Assembly: GCA_042088665.1 (NCBI GenBank)
Contig: JBELMB010000057.1
Location: 1 to 27,805 of the forward strand
Direction of reading: 5' to 3'
DNA from: JBELMB01 sp042088665
GTDB taxonomy: Bacteria > Pseudomonadota > Alphaproteobacteria > Rhodobacterales > Rhodobacteraceae
DNA length: 27,805 nucleotides
Part shown: in pieces, positions 18,808 through 27,750 of the stretch
Numbering within the stretch: the first letter of the stretch is position 1
How the letters are laid out: each line of letters begins with the position of its first letter
The notes under the pieces: model-generated
What the model was told of the DNA's origin: nothing
The model's input: only the letters and a program-made list of their open reading frames with translations
Database searches by the model: none
Translations under genes and position numbers: made by a program

Positions 18808-21800
18808 ATGAACCAGGAACTGACCAACAACCCGTTCAACCCCGTTGCTCCGGTGAAGACCTTTGATGAGATCAAGGTCTCACTCGCGTCTCCGGAACGG
18901 ATCCTTTCGTGGTCTTTTGGCGAGATCAAGAAGCCCGAAACCATCAACTACCGTACGTTCAAGCCAGAGCGTGACGGCCTCTTCTGCGCGCGGATCTTTG
19001 GCCCGATCAAGGATTACGAATGCCTCTGCGGCAAGTACAAGCGCATGAAGTACCGCGGCGTTGTCTGCGAAAAATGCGGTGTTGAAGTCACGCTGCAAAA
19101 GGTCCGCCGCGAGCGCATGGGCCACATCGAACTGGCGGCTCCCTGTGCGCACATCTGGTTCCTCAAGTCGCTGCCCTCGCGCATCGGCCTGATGCTGGAC
19201 ATGACCTTGCGTGATCTCGAGCGGGTACTCTACTTCGAGAACTACGTGGTGATCGAGCCGGGCCTGACGGATCTTGCCTATGGTCAGATGATGACCGAGG
19301 AAGAGTTCCTCGACGCGCAGGACCAATATGGCATGGACGCCTTCACCGCCAATATCGGTGCCGAAGCGATCCGCGAAATGCTGGCCGCCATCGACCTAGA
19401 GAACGAGGCAGAGAACCTGCGCGCGGACCTCAAGGAAGCCACCGGCGAGTTGAAGCCCAAGAAGATCATCAAGCGCCTCAAGGTTGTGGAAAGCTTTCTT
19501 GAATCCGGCAACCGGCCGGAATGGATGATCCTAACCGTCGTACCGGTGATCCCACCAGAATTGCGCCCGCTGGTGCCGCTGGACGGGGGGCGTTTCGCGA
19601 CGTCCGACCTCAACGATCTGTACCGCCGCGTGATCAACCGGAACAACCGTCTCAAACGCCTGATCGAGTTGCGCGCGCCGGACATCATTGTCCGGAACGA
19701 AAAGCGGATGTTGCAGGAATCGGTTGATGCGCTCTTTGACAATGGCCGTCGTGGCCGCGTCATCACCGGTGCCAACAAGCGTCCGCTGAAATCGCTGTCT
19801 GACATGCTCAAGGGCAAGCAGGGCCGTTTCCGTCAGAACCTCTTGGGCAAGCGTGTCGACTTCTCCGGTCGATCGGTCATCGTGACCGGGCCGGAGCTGA
19901 AGCTGCACCAATGCGGTTTGCCAAAGAAGATGGCGTTGGAACTGTTCAAACCCTTCATCTATTCGCGGCTTGAGGCAAAGGGTCTGTCCAGCACCGTCAA
20001 GCAGGCGAAAAAGCTGGTCGAGAAAGAGCGCCCCGAAGTCTGGGACATCCTCGACGAGGTCATCCGCGAGCATCCGGTGTTGCTGAACCGCGCGCCGACG
20101 CTGCACCGTCTGGGCATCCAGGCCTTTGAGCCCACGCTGATCGAAGGCAAGGCAATCCAGCTGCACCCGTTGGTCTGTTCTGCCTTCAACGCGGATTTTG
20201 ATGGCGACCAGATGGCCGTGCACGTGCCGCTGAGCCTTGAGGCCCAGCTTGAAGCGCGCGTCTTGATGATGTCGACGAACAACGTTCTGTCGCCCGCCAA
20301 CGGCGCACCGATCATCGTGCCGTCGCAGGATATGATCCTTGGCCTCTACTACGTGACCATTGCCCGCGATGGCATGAAGGGCGAAGGCATGGTCTTTTCC
20401 TCACCGGAAGAAGTGCAGCACGCGCTGGATTCCGATGAGGTGCACCTGCACGCCAAGGTCCAGTGCCGGGTCAAGCAGATCGATGCCGAGGGCCAGGAGG
20501 TCTGGCAACGGGTCGACTCCACCCCGGGTCGCGTGCGGTTGGGGCAACTTCTGCCGCTCAATGCCAAGGCGCCGTTCGAGCTGGTGAACCGGCTGCTGCG
20601 CAAGGGTGACGTGCAGACTGTCATCGACACAGTCTACCGCTACTGTGGCCAGAAAGAGAGCGTGATCTTCTGTGATCAGATCATGCGCCTCGGCTTTGTC
20701 GAAGCGTTCAAGGCCGGCATCTCGTTCGGCAAGGACGACATGGTCATTCCCGACAACAAATGGGAACTCGTGGACGAGACGCGCGACCAGGTGAAGGACT
20801 TTGAACAGCAGTACATGGACGGCCTGATCACCCAGGGCGAAAAGTACAACAAGGTCGTGGATGCCTGGTCGAAGTGTAACGACAAGGTCACCGAGGCGAT
20901 GATGAACACCATCTCGGCCCGGCGTGAAGATGAGAACGGTGCCGAGATGGAGCCGAACTCGGTCTACATGATGGCCCACTCCAAGGCCCGTGGCTCGGTT
21001 ACGCAGATGAAGCAGCTTGGCGCGATGCGCGGCCTGATGGCAAAGCCGAATGGCGACATCATCGAGACGCCGATCATCTCGAACTTCAAGGAAGGCCTGA
21101 CCGTTCTGGAGTACTTCAACTCCACCCACGGCGCGCGAAAGGGTCTGTCTGACACTGCTCTGAAGACGGCGAACTCGGGTTACCTGACGCGTCGTCTCGT
21201 GGACGTGGCACAGGACTGCATCATCCGTCTGGAGGATTGCGGCACCGATCGCGCGATCACGGCTCAGGCGGCGATCAATGACGGTGAAGTGGTCTCGTCT
21301 CTGGGGGAACGCATTCTGGGCCGGACGGCCGCAGACGATCTGTGCCATCCCATCTCCGGCGATGTCATCGTGCGCGAAGGCGAGTTGATCGACGAACGCA
21401 CCGCGGATCTGGTCGAGGAGTCTGGCATGCTGACGGCGCGCATCCGCTCGCCACTGACCTGCGAAGCCGAAGAAGGCGTCTGTGCCAGCTGTTACGGCCG
21501 TGACCTTGCGCGTGGTACGCGCGTGAACACGGGCGAAGCGGTGGGCATCATCGCGGCGCAGTCCATCGGGGAACCGGGGACACAGCTGACCATGCGGACA
21601 TTCCACATGGGCGGTGTGGCTCAGGGTTCCAGCCGGTCCTTCCTTGAGGCCAGCCAGAACGGCAAGATCGCTTTCGCAAACCCGGGGTTGATCTCCAACG
21701 CTGCGGGTGAACAGATCGTCATGAACCGCAACATGCAGATCTTGATTCTGAACGACCAGGGCGAAGAGATCGCGGGCCACAAGGTCGGCTACGGGTCCAA

Positions 21801-23055
21801 GCTGTTCATCACCGAAGGGCAGGTCATCGCACGCGGTGACAAGCTGTTTGAATGGGATCCCTACACGCTCCCGATCATCGCGGAAAAGGACGGCGTGGCA
21901 AAGCACCTCGATCTCGTGAACGGCTTGGCCGTGCGCGAAGAGACGGATGACGCCACCGGCATGACGCAGAAGATCGTGATCGACTGGCGTGCAGCACCAA
22001 AGGGCAATGAGCTGAAGCCGGAGATCATCCTGCAAGACAGCGAAGGCCAGCCGGTGCGCAACGAAGCGGGCAACCCGATCACCTACCCGATGTCCGTGGA
22101 CGCGATCCTGTCCTGTGAAGACGGTCAGGATGTGAAGGCTGGTGACGTTGTCGCGCGTATCCCGCGCGAAGGCGCAAAGACCAAGGACATCACCGGTGGT
22201 CTGCCGCGTGTGGCCGAACTCTTTGAGGCACGTCGCCCCAAGGATCACGCCATCATCGCGGAAATCGACGGCTACGTGCGTTTTGGCAAGGACTACAAGA
22301 ACAAGCGGCGGATCAGCATTGAGCCGACCGACGAGTCCATGGATGCCAAGGAATACATGATCCCGAAGGGCAAGCACATCCCGGTGGTCGAAGGCGACTT
22401 CGTTCAGAAGGGCGACTACATCATGGACGGCAACCCGGCGCCGCATGACATCCTCTCCATCATGGGGATCGAGGCGCTGGCGAACTACATGATCGACGAA
22501 GTGCAGGACGTCTACCGCTTGCAGGGTGTGAAGATCAACGACAAGCACGTCGAGGTCATCGTGCGCCAGATGCTGCAAAAGTGGGAGATCCTCGACAGCG
22601 GTGACACCACGCTGCTGAAGGGCGAGCACGTCGACAAGATGGAGTTCGATCAGGCCAACGAGAAGGCGGAGTCCAAAGGCGGACGTCCGGCGCAGGGCGA
22701 GCCGATCTTGCTGGGGATCACCAAGGCGTCGCTGCAGACGCGGTCCTTTATCTCTGCGGCCTCCTTCCAGGAGACGACACGCGTGCTGACCGAGGCCTCT
22801 GTGCAGGGCAAGAAGGACACGCTGATCGGTCTGAAAGAGAACGTGATCGTGGGACGTCTGATCCCGGCTGGCACCGGTGGGGCCACACAGCGCGTGCGCC
22901 GCATCGCCAGCGAGCGCGACAATGTGGTCATCGAAGCCCGTCGTGAAGAGGCCGAAGCCGCCGCTGCGCTCGCAGCGCCGGACATGATCGATGACATCGT
23001 CGGTGGTGGCGAGTTCGACACGCTGATCGTGGACACGCCGGAAAGCCGCGAATAA
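18808..23055 (+). CDS. rpoC: RNA polymerase beta' subunit
   Basis: 1415 aa, normal for the group. RpoC carries the catalytic magnesium site, the clamp and the bridge helix of RNA polymerase. Seen: the first zinc site (CLCGKYKRMKYRGVVCEKCG, about residues 72-91), the active-site loop NADFDGDQMAVH with Asp463, Asp465 and Asp467, the bridge-helix and trigger-loop region (GLMAKPNGDIIETPI, later ESAGTQ-like GEPGTQLTMRTFHMGG), and a second cysteine cluster (CEAEEGVCASCYG). AAGGAG lies 8 nt before the ATG. The N-terminus MNQELTNNPFNPV is typical of Rhodobacteraceae. A strong terminator follows, closing the rpoBC unit. Confidence 0.99.
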   Translation: MNQELTNNPFNPVAPVKTFDEIKVSLASPERILSWSFGEIKKPETINYRTFKPERDGLFCARIFGPIKDYECLCGKYKRMKYRGVVCEKCGVEVTLQKVRRERMGHIELAAPCAHIWFLKSLPSRIGLMLDMTLRDLERVLYFENYVVIEPGLTDLAYGQMMTEEEFLDAQDQYGMDAFTANIGAEAIREMLAAIDLENEAENLRADLKEATGELKPKKIIKRLKVVESFLESGNRPEWMILTVVPVIPPELRPLVPLDGGRFATSDLNDLYRRVINRNNRLKRLIELRAPDIIVRNEKRMLQESVDALFDNGRRGRVITGANKRPLKSLSDMLKGKQGRFRQNLLGKRVDFSGRSVIVTGPELKLHQCGLPKKMALELFKPFIYSRLEAKGLSSTVKQAKKLVEKERPEVWDILDEVIREHPVLLNRAPTLHRLGIQAFEPTLIEGKAIQLHPLVCSAFNADFDGDQMAVHVPLSLEAQLEARVLMMSTNNVLSPANGAPIIVPSQDMILGLYYVTIARDGMKGEGMVFSSPEEVQHALDSDEVHLHAKVQCRVKQIDAEGQEVWQRVDSTPGRVRLGQLLPLNAKAPFELVNRLLRKGDVQTVIDTVYRYCGQKESVIFCDQIMRLGFVEAFKAGISFGKDDMVIPDNKWELVDETRDQVKDFEQQYMDGLITQGEKYNKVVDAWSKCNDKVTEAMMNTISARREDENGAEMEPNSVYMMAHSKARGSVTQMKQLGAMRGLMAKPNGDIIETPIISNFKEGLTVLEYFNSTHGARKGLSDTALKTANSGYLTRRLVDVAQDCIIRLEDCGTDRAITAQAAINDGEVVSSLGERILGRTAADDLCHPISGDVIVREGELIDERTADLVEESGMLTARIRSPLTCEAEEGVCASCYGRDLARGTRVNTGEAVGIIAAQSIGEPGTQLTMRTFHMGGVAQGSSRSFLEASQNGKIAFANPGLISNAAGEQIVMNRNMQILILNDQGEEIAGHKVGYGSKLFITEGQVIARGDKLFEWDPYTLPIIAEKDGVAKHLDLVNGLAVREETDDATGMTQKIVIDWRAAPKGNELKPEIILQDSEGQPVRNEAGNPITYPMSVDAILSCEDGQDVKAGDVVARIPREGAKTKDITGGLPRVAELFEARRPKDHAIIAEIDGYVRFGKDYKNKRRISIEPTDESMDAKEYMIPKGKHIPVVEGDFVQKGDYIMDGNPAPHDILSIMGIEALANYMIDEVQDVYRLQGVKINDKHVEVIVRQMLQKWEILDSGDTTLLKGEHVDKMEFDQANEKAESKGGRPAQGEPILLGITKASLQTRSFISAASFQETTRVLTEASVQGKKDTLIGLKENVIVGRLIPAGTGGATQRVRRIASERDNVVIEARREEAEAAAALAAPDMIDDIVGGGEFDTLIVDTPESRE

Positions 23056-23079
23056 ACGGCCAACCGACCAAACATTCGG

Positions 23080-23109
23080 AAAAGCCCCCTCATCTCGTGG
23101 GGGCTTTTT
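23080..23109 (+). terminator. intrinsic terminator after rpoC
   Basis: AAAAGCCCCC (23080-23089), a 9-nt loop and GGGGGCTTTT (23099-23108) are perfectly complementary and end in TTTTT. The mirror A-tract means it could also stop minus-strand transcripts arriving from the convergent gene. Confidence 0.92.
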
Positions 23110-23121
23110 CTGTTTGCGGCT

Positions 23122-23155
23122 GCGATCTTGGTGAAGGAAGTGTAAACAAGATCGC
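23122..23155. repeat. perfect 9-bp inverted repeat after rpoC
   Basis: GCGATCTTG (23122-23130) and CAAGATCGC (23147-23155) flank a 16-nt loop. It lies between the rpoC terminator and the 3' end of the convergent glycosyltransferase gene. There is no T-run on either side. It may be a protein-binding site or an RNA stem that trims the minus-strand transcript. Confidence 0.5.
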
Positions 23156-23250
23156 CCGAATTGCCCGCTCCCTACCGCCCTTTATCCTTGGGCGATTCGG
23201 TTATGATCCGGTTGAGATGCGCCAAGGTTTCGACCCTCAACCCGGGCCAG

Positions 23251-24054
23251 CTACTCGGCAAAGGCTCGGCGGATGGCATCGCTGTCGATACCAAAGAGAC
23301 GCTGCACATCGCGCTCTTCTTCCGGATCGAGGCGCGGCAATGGCAGCGGCTTCACATGTTTCTTCTGGCGGGAATCGTTGTGATCATTGTGCCCGCGCAG
23401 GTACATCACCTCATCGGTAAAAGTGATCGTTGGCATGAACATCATGATCTTGTTGTGCCCGAAGTTCATGATGGATTGTCGTACTCCGGCCTGCACAGCC
23501 ACGGCCTGTGCCACGCCCCAATAGGGCGTCACCTGAACCTCGCCACACAGGCCCTGCGCGTCAGGACGCGCCACATAGCCACGGTTCCAGTCAAAGCCAA
23601 CCAACCGGTTCTTGCCCAGAAGTCGTGCGCAATCCTGCGCCGCGGCGCGCAGACGTTCCACGAAATGCACCGAGATGGCATCGTCGTCATCATGTCGGAA
23701 CTGCAGGCAGGGCTCCGCCATGTCGCGGGCCGCGTTGAGGACGTCCTGACAGACCTTGCGGTGCGGGCCGGGTGGTCGCGCCACGACAAAGGCCTGGGGA
23801 AAATCCTCCACAAGACCCAGAAGCCTTTCGATGTAGGGCACCGGCATGGCCTCTCCGATCAGGATGACAAAGATGAAATCCGGATCGGTCTGAGCCTTGA
23901 GACCCGGCAGGCAGATGGTTTCGAAATGGCGAAACCGCTCTTCGATTCGGTCGGGCGCATAGAGATAGGCGATGCGATCCTGAATGGTTTCATGCTCGAC
24001 TTGAAACCCGCCTTCCGCAGGGTAGGAGAATCGACAGAATCCAATCACTTGCAT
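23251..24054 (-). CDS. putative rhamnosyltransferase-like glycosyltransferase
   Basis: 267 aa, no signal peptide or membrane helix. It looks like the bacterial family annotated as putative rhamnosyl transferase, a GT-A-type nucleotide-sugar glycosyltransferase. It begins MQVIGFCRFSYPAEGGFQVE, has ERFRHFETICLPGLKAQTD (about 39-57), a beta strand DFIFVILIG, and the acidic metal-binding stretch LQFRHDDDDAIS (117-128), where DxD-type aspartates bind Mn-nucleotide sugar. The true acceptor sugar is unknown; a surface polysaccharide is likely. ATG 24054 is chosen because it places the conserved N-terminus first; further upstream the frame turns atypical. It is divergent from the str operon, whose promoter lies about 80 bp beyond its start codon, and convergent with rpoC. 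Confidence 0.82.
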   Translation of the reverse strand: MQVIGFCRFSYPAEGGFQVEHETIQDRIAYLYAPDRIEERFRHFETICLPGLKAQTDPDFIFVILIGEAMPVPYIERLLGLVEDFPQAFVVARPPGPHRKVCQDVLNAARDMAEPCLQFRHDDDDAISVHFVERLRAAAQDCARLLGKNRLVGFDWNRGYVARPDAQGLCGEVQVTPYWGVAQAVAVQAGVRQSIMNFGHNKIMMFMPTITFTDEVMYLRGHNDHNDSRQKKHVKPLPLPRLDPEEERDVQRLFGIDSDAIRRAFAE

Positions 24055-24135
24055 AAATGGCGCGTCCCTGGCCAATGGCGTACGCAAGGTTTGCACCCTC
24101 AGCCGGAGCCTGTCCAGAGCGGGCAGGCGCAGCTG

Positions 24136-24164
24136 TTGACAAGGTCCGCGCTTCCGCCTATACG
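24136..24164 (+). promoter_or_regulatory. strong sigma70 promoter of the str operon
   Basis: TTGACA (24136-24141) is a perfect -35 box. It is followed by a 17-bp spacer and TATACG (24159-24164). Transcription would start near 24171, giving a leader of about 250 nt before rpsL. This is the best plus-strand promoter match in the window and fits a highly expressed operon. I found no gene in 24055-24419, and no convincing leader element was identified in the 5' UTR. Confidence 0.75.
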
Positions 24165-24419
24165 CGCCAGCAATCAAAGGTGTCCGGCTTTCTGGACGCC
24201 TGGAGATTTCATAGGACTGCTGCGCGCAAGATCCGGGTGATGCAAGCCCGATCCTCTGAAACGCAACCGCGTCGATGCCTTCGGAACAGGATCGGGTGCG
24301 GGGTGTTTGGCGTTTGTGGATCCTTTGGTGCGGTGACCTCTCGATTGAGGTGACCCGAGACAACGTCGCGTCCTGCGGGGCCGGCTCGACATGAGAAAAA
24401 GCACGGGGAACGATCCTAT

Positions 24420-24791
24420 ATGCCCACGATTCAGCAGCTGATCCGCAAGCCGCGGCAGCCCAAAGTCAAGCGCTCCAAGTCCCAGCACCTGGAGCAGTGC
24501 CCGCAAAAGCGCGGCGTCTGCACCCGCGTCTACACCACGACTCCGAAGAAGCCGAACTCGGCCATGCGGAAAGTGGCGAAGGTGCGTCTGACCAACGGTT
24601 ACGAAGTGATCAGCTACATCCCGGGTGAAAGCCACAACCTCCAGGAGCACAGCGTTGTGCTGATCCGCGGCGGTCGTGTTAAGGACCTTCCCGGCGTGCG
24701 TTACCACATCCTGCGCGGTGTCCTCGACACCCAGGGCGTGAAAGATCGTAAGCAGCGGCGTTCCAAGTACGGCGCGAAGCGTCCGAAGTAA
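24420..24791 (+). CDS. rpsL: 30S ribosomal protein S12
   Basis: 123 aa, the usual length. S12 sits at the decoding centre and controls tRNA selection accuracy. The sequence MPTIQQLIRKPR, CTRVYTTTPKKPNSAMRKVA and GGRVKDLPGVRYH is the universal pattern. Lys43, Lys44 and Lys88 are intact, so none of the classic streptomycin-resistance substitutions at these sites is present. GGGGAA lies 9 nt before the ATG. It is the first gene of the str operon (rpsL-rpsG-fusA-tuf), under the promoter at 24136. Confidence 0.99.
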   Translation: MPTIQQLIRKPRQPKVKRSKSQHLEQCPQKRGVCTRVYTTTPKKPNSAMRKVAKVRLTNGYEVISYIPGESHNLQEHSVVLIRGGRVKDLPGVRYHILRGVLDTQGVKDRKQRRSKYGAKRPK

Positions 24792-24887
24792 GGGCCACTT
24801 ACCCGGGGCTTGCCCCGCGGCATCCAATACAGTCATCCCGTGGCCCAAGCCCGGGACATGTAGAGATCAAGTTCCAAGGAGACGCAA
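24792..24887 (+). promoter_or_regulatory. folded rpsL-rpsG spacer, candidate S7 regulatory site
   Basis: The 96-nt spacer starts with GGGCCAC (24792-24798), which pairs perfectly with GTGGCCC (24840-24846). Inside lies CGGGGC-TT-GCCCCG (24804-24817). In E. coli, S7 represses its own translation by binding the rpsL-rpsG spacer. The nested stem here is a plausible counterpart, inferred from position and folding only. Confidence 0.45.
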
Positions 24888-25358
24888 ATGTCCCGCCGTC
24901 ACGCCGCTGAAAAACGCGAAGTGCTGCCCGACGCCAAATACGGCGATCGCGTGCTGACCAAGTTCATGAACAACCTGATGTACGATGGTAAGAAATCCGT
25001 CGCCGAGCGTATCGTTTACGGTGCCCTCGACCGGGTGGAAACCAAGGTCAAGCGCGCTCCGATGGAAATTTTCCACGAAGCGCTCGACAACATCAAACCC
25101 TCGGTCGAGGTGCGCTCGCGCCGTGTCGGTGGTGCCACCTACCAGGTGCCCGTCGAAGTGCGCCCCGAGCGCCGCGAGGCACTGGCCATCCGCTGGTTGA
25201 TCAATGCGTCTCGTTCGCGCAACGAAAACACCATGGAAGAGCGCCTCGCCGGCGAATTGATCGACGCGGTTCAATCGCGTGGCTCCGCGGTGAAAAAGCG
25301 TGAAGACACGCACAAGATGGCCGATGCCAACAAGGCATTCAGCCACTACCGCTGGTAA
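24888..25358 (+). CDS. rpsG: 30S ribosomal protein S7
   Basis: 156 aa, the normal length. S7 nucleates assembly of the 30S head and lines the E site. It starts MSRRHAAEKREVLPDAKYGD and has NNLMYDGKKSVAERIVYGAL, EVRSRRVGGATYQVPVEV and the tail KREDTHKMADANKAFSHYRW. AAGGAG precedes the ATG. In the E. coli str operon, S7 is the translational repressor. The structured spacer just upstream agrees with similar control here. Confidence 0.99.
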   Translation: MSRRHAAEKREVLPDAKYGDRVLTKFMNNLMYDGKKSVAERIVYGALDRVETKVKRAPMEIFHEALDNIKPSVEVRSRRVGGATYQVPVEVRPERREALAIRWLINASRSRNENTMEERLAGELIDAVQSRGSAVKKREDTHKMADANKAFSHYRW

Positions 25359-25369
25359 ATTCTTTCCGT

Positions 25370-25391
25370 CGCATCCGGCGTTCCGGGTGCG
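25370..25391 (+). other. hairpin in the rpsG-fusA spacer
   Basis: CGCATCCGG-CGTT-CCGGGTGCG is a 9-bp stem with one G-U pair, 12 nt after rpsG. No U-tract follows, so it is more likely an mRNA processing or stability element than a terminator. The rest of the 151-nt spacer shows only the fusA ribosome-binding site. Confidence 0.45.
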
Positions 25392-25509
25392 GCGTCTTCC
25401 CGCCGGTCTTTGTTTGCCTTGCTGCAGAGCGCTCGGGATGACTTGCACTTGACCGTTGCGAGGGGTAAGCGCCCGCGCAAGAGTTGAACTCCTCAGAGGA
25501 CCAGAACCC

Positions 25510-27627
25510 ATGGCACGCGAATACCCTCTCGATCGCTACCGCAATTTCGGGATCATGGCGCATATCGACGCTGGCAAGACCACCACGTCGGAGCGCATCT
25601 TGTACTATACCGGCAAGTCGCACAACATCGGTGAAGTGCATGACGGTGCCGCCACCATGGACTGGATGGAGCAGGAGCAGGAACGCGGGATCACCATCAC
25701 TTCTGCTGCGACCACCACGTTCTGGGAACGCACCGAGGACGGCGAGAACGCGCAGACCGAAAAGCATCGCTTCAACATCATCGACACCCCCGGCCACGTG
25801 GACTTCACCATTGAAGTCGAGCGTTCGCTGGCTGTTCTCGATGGCGCTGTCTGCGTGCTGGACGCCAACGCCGGTGTTGAGCCCCAGACTGAAACCGTGT
25901 GGCGTCAGGCTGACCGCTACAAGGTTCCGCGTATCGTCTTCGTCAACAAGATGGACAAGATCGGCGCTGACTTCTTCAACTGCCACTCCATGGTCGAGGA
26001 CCGCACAGGCGCGCGCGCCGTTCCGGTCGCTATTCCGATCGGTGCCGAGACCGAGCTCGAGGGCCTGCTGGACCTCGTGCTCATGAAAGAGTGGCTCTGG
26101 AAGGGCGACGACCTCGGCGCGTCCTGGGAACTGCACGACATCCGTCCCGACCTGCAGGATCAGGCCGACGAATGGCGCGGCAAGATGATCGAAGCGGCCG
26201 TCGAAATGGACGACGACGCGATGGAAGCCTACCTCGAAGGCGAAGAGCCCGATGTGCCGACCCTGCGCGCCCTGCTGCGCAAGGGCTGCCTTGAGATGGC
26301 CTTTGTCCCGATGCTGGGTGGCTCCGCCTTCAAGAACAAGGGTGTTCAGCCGCTGCTCAACGCTGTGATTGACTATCTGCCCAGCCCGCTGGACGTGGTC
26401 GACTACATGGGCTTCAAGCCGGGCGACGAAGACGAAGTCCGGGATATTCCGCGCCGCGCAGATGACGAGATGGCTTTCTCCGGTCTGGCGTTCAAGATCA
26501 TGAACGACCCGTTCGTCGGCTCGCTGACCTTCGTGCGCATCTACTCCGGGACGCTCACCAAGGGCGACACCATGCTTAACTCCACCAAGGAGAAGAAAGA
26601 GCGTGTTGGCCGGATGATGATGATGCACTCCAACAACCGCGAAGAGATCGATTGGGCCGGTTCCGGCGACATCATCGCGCTTGGCGGGCTGAAGGACACC
26701 ACGACCGGTGACACCCTGTGCGACGTCAAGGACCCGGTGGTTCTGGAAACGATGAACTTCCCCGATCCGGTCATCGAGATCGCGGTTGAGCCCAAGACCA
26801 AGGGCGACCAGGAAAAGATGTCTGCCGGTCTGGCGCGTCTGGCGGCCGAGGATCCTTCGTTCCGCGTCGAAACCGATCAGGAATCGGGTCAGACGATCAT
26901 GAAGGGCATGGGCGAACTGCACCTGGACATCCTGGTCGACCGCCTGAAGCGTGAGTTCAAGGTCGAGGCCAACATCGGTGCCCCGCAGGTGGCTTATCGT
27001 GAGACGATCTCTCACGAGGTCGAGCACACCTACACCCACAAGAAGCAGTCGGGTGGTTCGGGTCAGTTCGCCGAGGTAAAGCTGGTGATCTCGCCGACAG
27101 AAGCAGGCGAAGGCTATTCCTTCGAGTCCAAGATCGTCGGTGGTTCGGTGCCCAAGGAATATATCCCGGGCGTTGAAAAGGGCATCAACTCGGTCATGGA
27201 CAGCGGTCCTCTCGCGGGCTTCCCGGTCATCGACTTCAAGGTCGCGCTGATCGATGGCAAGTTCCACGATGTTGACTCCTCGGTTCTGGCGTTTGAAATC
27301 GCGGCGCGGATGGGCATGCGTGAAGGCATGCGCAAAGCTGGCGCGAAGCTGCTCGAACCGATGATGAAGGTCGAAGTGGTCACGCCGGAGGAATACACCG
27401 GTGGCATCATCGGCGATCTGACGTCGCGTCGGGGCCAGGTGTCCGGTCAGGACCAGCGCGGCAACGCCATCGCGATCAACGCGAATGTCCCGCTGGCCAA
27501 CATGTTCGGTTACATCAACACACTGCGCTCCATGTCGTCGGGCCGCGCGCAGTTCACCATGCAGTTCTCGCACTACGATCCGGTTCCGCAGAACATCTCG
27601 GATGAGATCCAGTCGAAATACGCATAA
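25510..27627 (+). CDS. fusA: elongation factor G
   Basis: 705 aa. EF-G is the GTPase that moves tRNAs and mRNA through the ribosome after peptide transfer. GTP-binding motifs: AHIDAGKTT (17-25), DTPGHVDF (92-99), NKMDK (146-150); switch I ends in QERGITITSAATT. Domain IV is present (GGSGQFAEVKLVI), with the C-terminal MFGYINTLRSMSSGRAQF. ATG 25510 (MAREYPLDRYRN) is chosen by family N-terminus and AGAGGA 9 nt upstream. An in-frame start at 25456 would add 18 atypical residues. It is followed by tuf after 123 nt, as in the standard str operon. Confidence 0.99.
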   Translation: MAREYPLDRYRNFGIMAHIDAGKTTTSERILYYTGKSHNIGEVHDGAATMDWMEQEQERGITITSAATTTFWERTEDGENAQTEKHRFNIIDTPGHVDFTIEVERSLAVLDGAVCVLDANAGVEPQTETVWRQADRYKVPRIVFVNKMDKIGADFFNCHSMVEDRTGARAVPVAIPIGAETELEGLLDLVLMKEWLWKGDDLGASWELHDIRPDLQDQADEWRGKMIEAAVEMDDDAMEAYLEGEEPDVPTLRALLRKGCLEMAFVPMLGGSAFKNKGVQPLLNAVIDYLPSPLDVVDYMGFKPGDEDEVRDIPRRADDEMAFSGLAFKIMNDPFVGSLTFVRIYSGTLTKGDTMLNSTKEKKERVGRMMMMHSNNREEIDWAGSGDIIALGGLKDTTTGDTLCDVKDPVVLETMNFPDPVIEIAVEPKTKGDQEKMSAGLARLAAEDPSFRVETDQESGQTIMKGMGELHLDILVDRLKREFKVEANIGAPQVAYRETISHEVEHTYTHKKQSGGSGQFAEVKLVISPTEAGEGYSFESKIVGGSVPKEYIPGVEKGINSVMDSGPLAGFPVIDFKVALIDGKFHDVDSSVLAFEIAARMGMREGMRKAGAKLLEPMMKVEVVTPEEYTGGIIGDLTSRRGQVSGQDQRGNAIAINANVPLANMFGYINTLRSMSSGRAQFTMQFSHYDPVPQNISDEIQSKYA

Positions 27628-27642
27628 CCACCACTGGGTGTC

Positions 27643-27675
27643 AGGCGTACCTTACAATTTCGGTTGGGTACGCCT
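27643..27675. repeat. perfect 9-bp inverted repeat in the fusA-tuf spacer
   Basis: AGGCGTACC (27643-27651) and GGTACGCCT (27667-27675) surround a 15-nt loop. It is followed by the palindrome GTCTAGAC (27691-27698) and a small GGGCG-CCA-CGCCC hairpin (27708-27720). None has a U-tract. They may control processing or separate expression of tuf. Confidence 0.5.
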
Positions 27676-27750
27676 ACATAGGCACGACAGGTCTAGACGT
27701 CGCGTTTGGGCGCCACGCCCGTAACGTGTAGAAAAAAGGGAGCCAGATCC

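Noticed and set aside
23161..24240. 359-codon plus-strand frame opposite the glycosyltransferase
   Set aside because: The minus strand has the conserved family sequence; the plus frame runs through its start and into the str promoter region.
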